The position numbers and the translations under genes are program-made. Shown here piece after piece: positions 7,601-10,229 of a stretch of DNA of 10,229 nucleotides; within the stretch, counting starts at the first letter, position 1, and every line of letters starts with the position of its first letter. The notes under the pieces are model-generated. The model saw nothing but the letters and a program-made list of their open reading frames with translations. It was not told the origin of the DNA and ran no database searches. Origin of the DNA: Cyanobacteria bacterium HKST-UBA02 (GTDB lineage Bacteria; Cyanobacteriota; Vampirovibrionia; Obscuribacterales; Obscuribacteraceae); contig JAGQHH010000237.1 in assembly GCA_020431945.1 (NCBI GenBank), positions 1 to 10,229 of the forward strand. Direction: 5' to 3'.

Positions 7601-8172
7601 CGATCGAATGGTTGAGGTTGAGGCGAATCCAGTGCTGTCGGTGGTGTCACGCGAACAGGCTCTCCCGGTTTCCAGACCTTGGCCGGTCCATCCGGGATCT
7701 GGTTGACGTGACTGAGCTCGGATCGTTGCTGGAAAACTTCCAGGGCACGTCCATTATTGGTGCTCGTCAAAGAAAAACCGCTTTCTCCGGAAGGCGCCGG
7801 CTCGTATTTGAAGCGCTCACCACCGGCGGTGGTAAAAAAGGTTCCGTTCTTGCCGGTGTGGAGAATGCCCTGCATAGGTCCTTCGCTGGTATCGAAAGTG
7901 GTGAGCCGTCTGTCGACGTTTCCGGCATTGCTCGTTCGGTCCATGGTGCGGCGCAGATCTTCGAACCTTCCCTGTCCGGGTCCGAAAATTCCGGTCTCCA
8001 TTTGCATTTTCGTGACAGCATCCCCTTCTACCCGGCCGCTGTCCGGCTGCTCGAAACGGCTATTGAGCTCCCCTTCTGCCTGAACTTGTCCTGGTCTGTT
8101 CAGATCGCGACCGTCCGGATTCTGACCGGAAGGCTCGACTTTTGGGTGGGGATCAGGGCGGCCGTTGGCCAT
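4660..8172 (-). CDS. LysM and zinc-ribbon multidomain protein, 1170 residues
   Basis: The ATG at 8172 is preceded by GGAG at 8184-8187 with 11 bases between. There is no signal peptide; the N-terminus is polar and Pro/Asp-rich. Visible parts in order: disordered 1-90; a small beta-rich stretch about 92-145; Gln/Arg-rich helices about 215-340; Leu-rich helical segments about 355-470 and 485-565; a D-x-x-T-G tandem motif at 626-651; a very charged Lys/Glu helix about 665-722; LysM module 1 from 724 (YVVKKGDTLDSIAEKE) to about 780; a linker; LysM module 2 from 887 (YVIRLGDSLKSIAMKH) to about 945; a zinc ribbon C980-x2-C983-x10-C994-x-C996; an acidic Pro-rich linker; and an unassigned C-terminal domain about 1074-1170. 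LysM domains usually bind N-acetylglucosamine in peptidoglycan or related glycans. The absent signal peptide and the zinc ribbon argue against a plain secreted wall protein. The LysM call is strong; the role is unknown. Confidence 0.93.
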   Translation of the reverse strand: MANGRPDPHPKVEPSGQNPDGRDLNRPGQVQAEGELNSRFEQPDSGRVEGDAVTKMQMETGIFGPGQGRFEDLRRTMDRTSNAGNVDRRLTTFDTSEGPMQGILHTGKNGTFFTTAGGERFKYEPAPSGESGFSLTSTNNGRALEVFQQRSELSHVNQIPDGPAKVWKPGEPVRVTPPTALDSPQPQPFDRHPLPPRMVRDGTPPAMADGQPAQGFDAARTQKLVEQMQADPRNQEYRKAFGEIARHHPEQTNDLIKQMQSDGQQMPRNIENWSRSFENRRGDLPPEAGRPRAEKIPQGEFERLAQRNAELQQQLKDPEFRRQLVEKLQALKGESGKAEIGKAETAPGLGLDQSMIKPENLLKALQLDRNDPATKQFLTELGKRLNQLPEGPALGQLRLDTLLKGLDPQRAGALEKFLLPGQTGGPGGKDSGSGVMISQLDQARFNSLRQLLSGTEAGITMSPVRSALTMLVRQSEAVSPGEPQAGLRAIGKILGSLDANAQNSPGQPVRPMRLLDMITQTLDTRVQTGATGDFAARLSPTQLLVIKSMLDTAMPASVADIARRQAEPVQGQLETSALVRGDLAARPGQTQGPGIRTIAEGTADASTQRVEAAQASVTELIAGKPIDAVTGLPYDPHTGKLLDPLTGKEIGNVRPGEMPGKLSEADGKRKDKELSDKEEKELEDKKTKEKDMLLLMQEQKDRELRERKLKEAKLAQEDKKRRRYVVKKGDTLDSIAEKELRDLRLAALIYDINKKIIPTREENGKQVAHLPRGLIIWLPSPAESREFRSKLMTGKIGAPDATTSGGTPGKFATPEEELAARFGEQWNGTANDTTIDTNATSPEDDKIRDEWMANAVAKAEQRRKNIEEALGPIGPRKSKKPDSRLQYVIRLGDSLKSIAMKHPAIKDVSLWKLIAEVNGLTTETDSRGVPTAKVTRGASITLPSNKEIAEYRERLGLNRAKLIGSANQSGVDTDFASKKCPECGRLAVSRATICPCGYEFKESEIVRDGGASASGSEPDAATIVLQAAGRIEDPPRSPRRETEPVVPEPTTDLESDTVFQTPSPGPTQAPPKRLWSIVHNLADTVRLVKSAEELDIETNSLEVALEVKVEDDWQMAVCYEIMETRTYRHDYTSSSGRKSVKIDLPAKAAQELAHNDLTSNWNNYQKKLSK
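5308..6003 (-). repeat. Duplicated extended LysM module within the gene
   Basis: Residues 724-791 and 887-955 align along their whole length, not just the LysM core. They share Y-V-[VI]-x-x-G-D-[TS]-L-x-S-I-A at the start, an unusually long loop after the second helix, [PT]-R-G-x-x-I-x-L-P-S, and then a helix with REFRSKL or AEYRERL. The unit is about 68 residues, longer than a typical LysM of about 44-50. An intragenic duplication of the whole unit is likely. Confidence 0.7.
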
Positions 8173-8368
8173 ACTTAGTAAATCTCCAGTTCCTGTATCT
8201 ATATAAGCTTTTTTACCCGGAAAAATCTTTTTTCAGTACGGCTATGCCCCACCGGTGAGGGTTCCCGGTCCGGGGGGCAGGGCGCCAGGTGCATTTAATC
8301 TTGGGAGCTGTCCAATTTGCCGGAGGGGCGAATAGACCTCTTTACCCCCCAGCGAAGTAGCGTTTTTG
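8173..8368. promoter_or_regulatory. Divergent promoter region between the LysM gene and the repeat-protein gene
   Basis: The two genes are transcribed away from each other over a 196-base gap. An AT-rich part lies next to the LysM gene: TATATAG on the minus strand at about 8199-8205 could be a -10 box, and T-runs follow upstream at 8207-8233. The rest, about 8245-8290, is GC-rich. On the plus side TTTAAT at 8294-8299 is the only weak -10 candidate. GGAGG at 8322-8326 has no ATG, GTG or TTG within the next 19 bases, so it does not mark a start. Confidence 0.45.
8184..8187 (-). promoter_or_regulatory. Ribosome binding site of the LysM gene
   Basis: GGAG on the minus strand, 11 bases before the ATG at 8172-8170. 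The spacing is slightly long, but it is the only purine-rich match in the leader. No in-frame ATG, GTG or TTG lies in the preceding 40 bases, which supports this start. Confidence 0.55.
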
Positions 8369-10229
8369 ATGCCAGCCAGCGACAAACCCCAAGTCAAAGC
8401 AGACCCGGTAGGCAATGTCCCCGAGCAAACCGGTCTGGCGCTCTCCACCGATGGCAAAGGCGAAATTCATCTCGAACCCAGCACCGCCGCCGAACCGGTT
8501 CTCTCGACGGTCCAGGTGGTCAGCTCTCTAAATGTTCTCCACGATGCAAACACATTCACTCCGGTCGGCGAAGCGCACTTGCCCGGAGTAGATATCGTCA
8601 ATGCCGAGCCGGCCCAGACTGCTGTCAAACCTGAAATCGTTGCTCAGACCGAGCCTGCTGTCAAACCTGAAATAGTAGCCCAGGCTGAGCCCGCTGTCGC
8701 TGCTGAAGTTGGAAGCTCTGCCTCCGCTGGAATGACTCTCGATCGTTTGATGAGCATGACCGCTCAGAAAGCCGACCACGCCGAGACGGCTGCGACTGTT
8801 CAGAGCCAGGAGCAGGGAAGTCTCGAGCGTCTTATCGCCGTCGTCGAAAAAGCCAACGATGGCAAGCCTGTCCTCGGAACCGGCGAAGGCTTCGAAAGCC
8901 GTGCCCTTTTCCCCGGCGACAGCACTGTCAGCAAAGTCAGCGAGAAGGTAGTGAGAGGCATTCTCGACGATCAGAAGAAAGTAGAAGGGGTGAAGACCGA
9001 AGAGCCCACCACCATCTATGTCGAGCCTGCTGCCGGTGACCTCAAGCCCGGACATGATGCAGCCGGAGTCCGAACTGGTGCCGCCGCCTCCCCGGTAGAG
9101 CTGCCCCGCACCATTACCCTCCTCGAGCAGGCTGCCGAGAGCTTTCATCATCCTGTAGCCACCGAGCGTTCCGCCGAAAGCAACAAGCGTCTGGCCGAGA
9201 TAGTCAAAGAGATTCCTGTAGTCAGAGCGCCTGTGGAAAACACCGGCGCCGGCGAGGGTTTTCAGTCCAGATCGCTTTTCCCCGGCGATTCTGCTGTCAG
9301 CCTTGTGACCACCGCCAATATGGATAAGATCCTCAACAGACAGCCCGAGGCTCCTGCTGGCGAAACCCAGATTTATGTCAAACCCGCCAAGGATGATCTG
9401 GCTGTCTCCACAGTCCCCGCGGTCCATGTCGCAGTCCCTGCAGGCTCCGAAGCTCATGGAGATTCTCAGCATGAGAACAGCCTCCCGCCGGTAGATAGAG
9501 CTCCGGTGGTGGCAAGCCTGGCCCGGTTGGCTACAGCCATAGGCGAGGAAGCCAGACCTGAGGCCGTGCAGCCCAAGAAAGTCGAGAGCGCAAGCCCTGT
9601 CGAGCCCCTGAAAAATGTTCTGGTCGGCTCCACCGTCCGGGCTCCCGAGAATCAAATCGTCGAAGGACAGGGCTTCCAGGATCGCTCCCTTTTCCCCGGC
9701 GATTCTCACGAGAGCGTGGTAAGCCAGGGTCAGATCGAGAAAATCGTCAATAGAATGGCTCTGCCGGTGGTTCGCAAAGCCGAGAGCACGGCCCCGGTCG
9801 TAGTAGCATCGGCCGAATCCGCCCAGGCCCCCCTGGCCAGTCTGCCCGCTGCCCGCCCCGCCGAGGGAGACAAGGCACCGGCGGTTCGCGAAGTCGTTGT
9901 TTCTGACACACCTATGTATGTCGCCAGCGCTCCTACCGATCTCGGACCCGGAATCGGAGCCCGCGCCGACAAACCCGCATCCGACGGCAAGTTGCCCGTG
10001 GTCGCCTCCACCGGCTCCGGAGCCTCCGACAACAAACTGCCCGTCATCACGCCGGCTGCCTCCCATGCCGACGATTCCCCCATCGCTCGCGCCGTTGCGG
10101 TGATCGTAGACAACACTCCTGTCACCCATGCTGACGCATCGCCGCTTCCTTCAGTGGTAAGCACCGGACGGACTATCGCCGGAGTCGAAGTGGTAGCGGC
10201 CAAGCCCGAGGCTATCGGAACCGGTCTCA
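8369..10229 (+). CDS. Ala/Pro/Val-rich protein with spaced LFPGDS repeats, 3' end outside the window
   Basis: The frame is open from the ATG at 8369 to the right edge, 620 complete codons without a stop. The last in-frame stop upstream is TAG at 8333-8335. TTG at 8366 is an alternative start, and no strong Shine-Dalgarno sequence is seen for either. There is no signal peptide, no transmembrane segment and no cysteine in the visible part. Composition is Ala/Val/Pro/Glu/Ser-rich, typical of a disordered or extended protein, broken by three conserved units. Each unit has a short Leu-rich helix, then G-[EQ]-G-F-x-[SD]-R-[AS]-L-F-P-G-D-S (starting at residues 172, 295 and 433), then a short helix ending I-[LV]-[DN]. 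A Tyr-Val element follows (TIYVEPAAGDL, QIYVKPAKDDL, PMYVASAPTDL; Tyr at 217, 336 and 517). Synonymous codon changes between the copies show that this strand and frame are translated. I do not recognise the family. The C-terminus, which might carry a known domain, is not in the window. Confidence 0.85.
   Translation, partial: MPASDKPQVKADPVGNVPEQTGLALSTDGKGEIHLEPSTAAEPVLSTVQVVSSLNVLHDANTFTPVGEAHLPGVDIVNAEPAQTAVKPEIVAQTEPAVKPEIVAQAEPAVAAEVGSSASAGMTLDRLMSMTAQKADHAETAATVQSQEQGSLERLIAVVEKANDGKPVLGTGEGFESRALFPGDSTVSKVSEKVVRGILDDQKKVEGVKTEEPTTIYVEPAAGDLKPGHDAAGVRTGAAASPVELPRTITLLEQAAESFHHPVATERSAESNKRLAEIVKEIPVVRAPVENTGAGEGFQSRSLFPGDSAVSLVTTANMDKILNRQPEAPAGETQIYVKPAKDDLAVSTVPAVHVAVPAGSEAHGDSQHENSLPPVDRAPVVASLARLATAIGEEARPEAVQPKKVESASPVEPLKNVLVGSTVRAPENQIVEGQGFQDRSLFPGDSHESVVSQGQIEKIVNRMALPVVRKAESTAPVVVASAESAQAPLASLPAARPAEGDKAPAVREVVVSDTPMYVASAPTDLGPGIGARADKPASDGKLPVVASTGSGASDNKLPVITPAASHADDSPIARAVAVIVDNTPVTHADASPLPSVVSTGRTIAGVEVVAAKPEAIGTGL
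8621..8710 (+). repeat. 36-base tandem repeat, 12-residue unit
   Basis: Residues 85-96 (AVKPEIVAQTEP) and 97-108 (AVKPEIVAQAEP) are encoded by adjacent 36-base units at 8621-8656 and 8657-8692, matching at 30 of 36 bases. A decayed half copy (AVAAEV) follows to 8710. Most differences are at third codon positions. It looks like slippage-type expansion of a disordered linker. Confidence 0.8.
8882..9706 (+). repeat. Three dispersed copies of the GxGFxxRxLFPGDS element
   Basis: Copies lie at 8882-8923, 9251-9292 and 9665-9706, spaced 123 and 138 residues. The proteins read GEGFESRALFPGDS, GEGFQSRSLFPGDS and GQGFQDRSLFPGDS. Arg is CGT, AGA or CGC and the final Ser is AGC or TCT, so protein sequence is conserved while codons differ. 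The 14-base core CTTTTCCCCGGCGA is nevertheless identical in all three copies. Confidence 0.8.

Noticed and set aside
7231..8178. 315-codon plus-strand open frame opposite the LysM gene N-terminus
   Set aside because: It is antisense to the 1170-codon frame, which has a ribosome binding site and confirmed LysM and zinc-ribbon domains downstream in the same frame. The plus product has no visible domain.
8250..8290. GC-rich stretch in the divergent gap as a terminator or strong hairpin
   Set aside because: I could not find a stem of useful length with a sensible loop, and no T-run follows on either strand.
8528..10129. 533-codon open frame on the minus strand opposite the LFPGDS gene
   Set aside because: It is antisense to a longer open frame whose three repeats are best conserved in the plus-strand reading (LFPGDS), with synonymous changes at Arg and Ser. 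The minus reading of the same places is much less alike (GEKGTAFEAF, GEKRSGLKTL, GEKGAILEAL). Its Gly-rich composition fits a codon-bias shadow.

Overview
The window holds three long protein genes and little else. Two lie on the minus strand, occupying 1-4313 (its 3' end runs off the left edge) and 4660-8172. One lies on the plus strand, starting at 8369 and running off the right edge. I see no tRNA, rRNA, transposase, CRISPR array or metabolic enzyme. The DNA looks moderately GC-rich, and both starts at the divergent junction are ATG. The overall style (very large, low-complexity, Asp/Gly/Thr/Pro/Ala-rich proteins, and LysM modules with a long internal loop behind disordered N-termini) reminds me of Candidatus Obscuribacterales (Vampirovibrionia/Melainabacteria). 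That is an impression from memory, not a demonstrated placement.

Layout: (1) 1-4313, minus: a partial gene of at least 1437 codons. It encodes a cysteine-free, beta-repeat protein rich in T-x-x-D-G and Trp-containing modules, with at least one good YD/RHS-like repeat. (2) 4314-4659: a 346-base gap with a possible -10 box for gene 1 and several small hairpins beyond the stop of the next gene. (3) 4660-8172, minus: an 1170-residue protein with a long disordered and helical N-terminal part, a highly charged helix, two duplicated LysM-type modules, a four-cysteine zinc ribbon and an unassigned C-terminal domain. (4) 8173-8368: a divergent promoter region. (5) 8369-10229, plus: a partial gene of at least 620 codons. 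It encodes an Ala/Pro/Val/Glu-rich protein with three spaced copies of a G-x-G-F-x-x-R-x-L-F-P-G-D-S element, each followed by a Tyr-Val element.

None of the three predicted proteins has a visible signal peptide or membrane segment at its N-terminus, although LysM and YD-type repeats are usually found in envelope or secreted proteins. Genes 1 and 3 also share a short G-L-P-x-D-x-x-T-G-K motif. The cluster may therefore be a functionally linked set of large structural, surface or scaffold proteins that use a non-classical route or act inside the cell. This is inference. The window contains no enzyme, toxin or secretion gene that fixes the function, and both outer genes are cut by the window edges.
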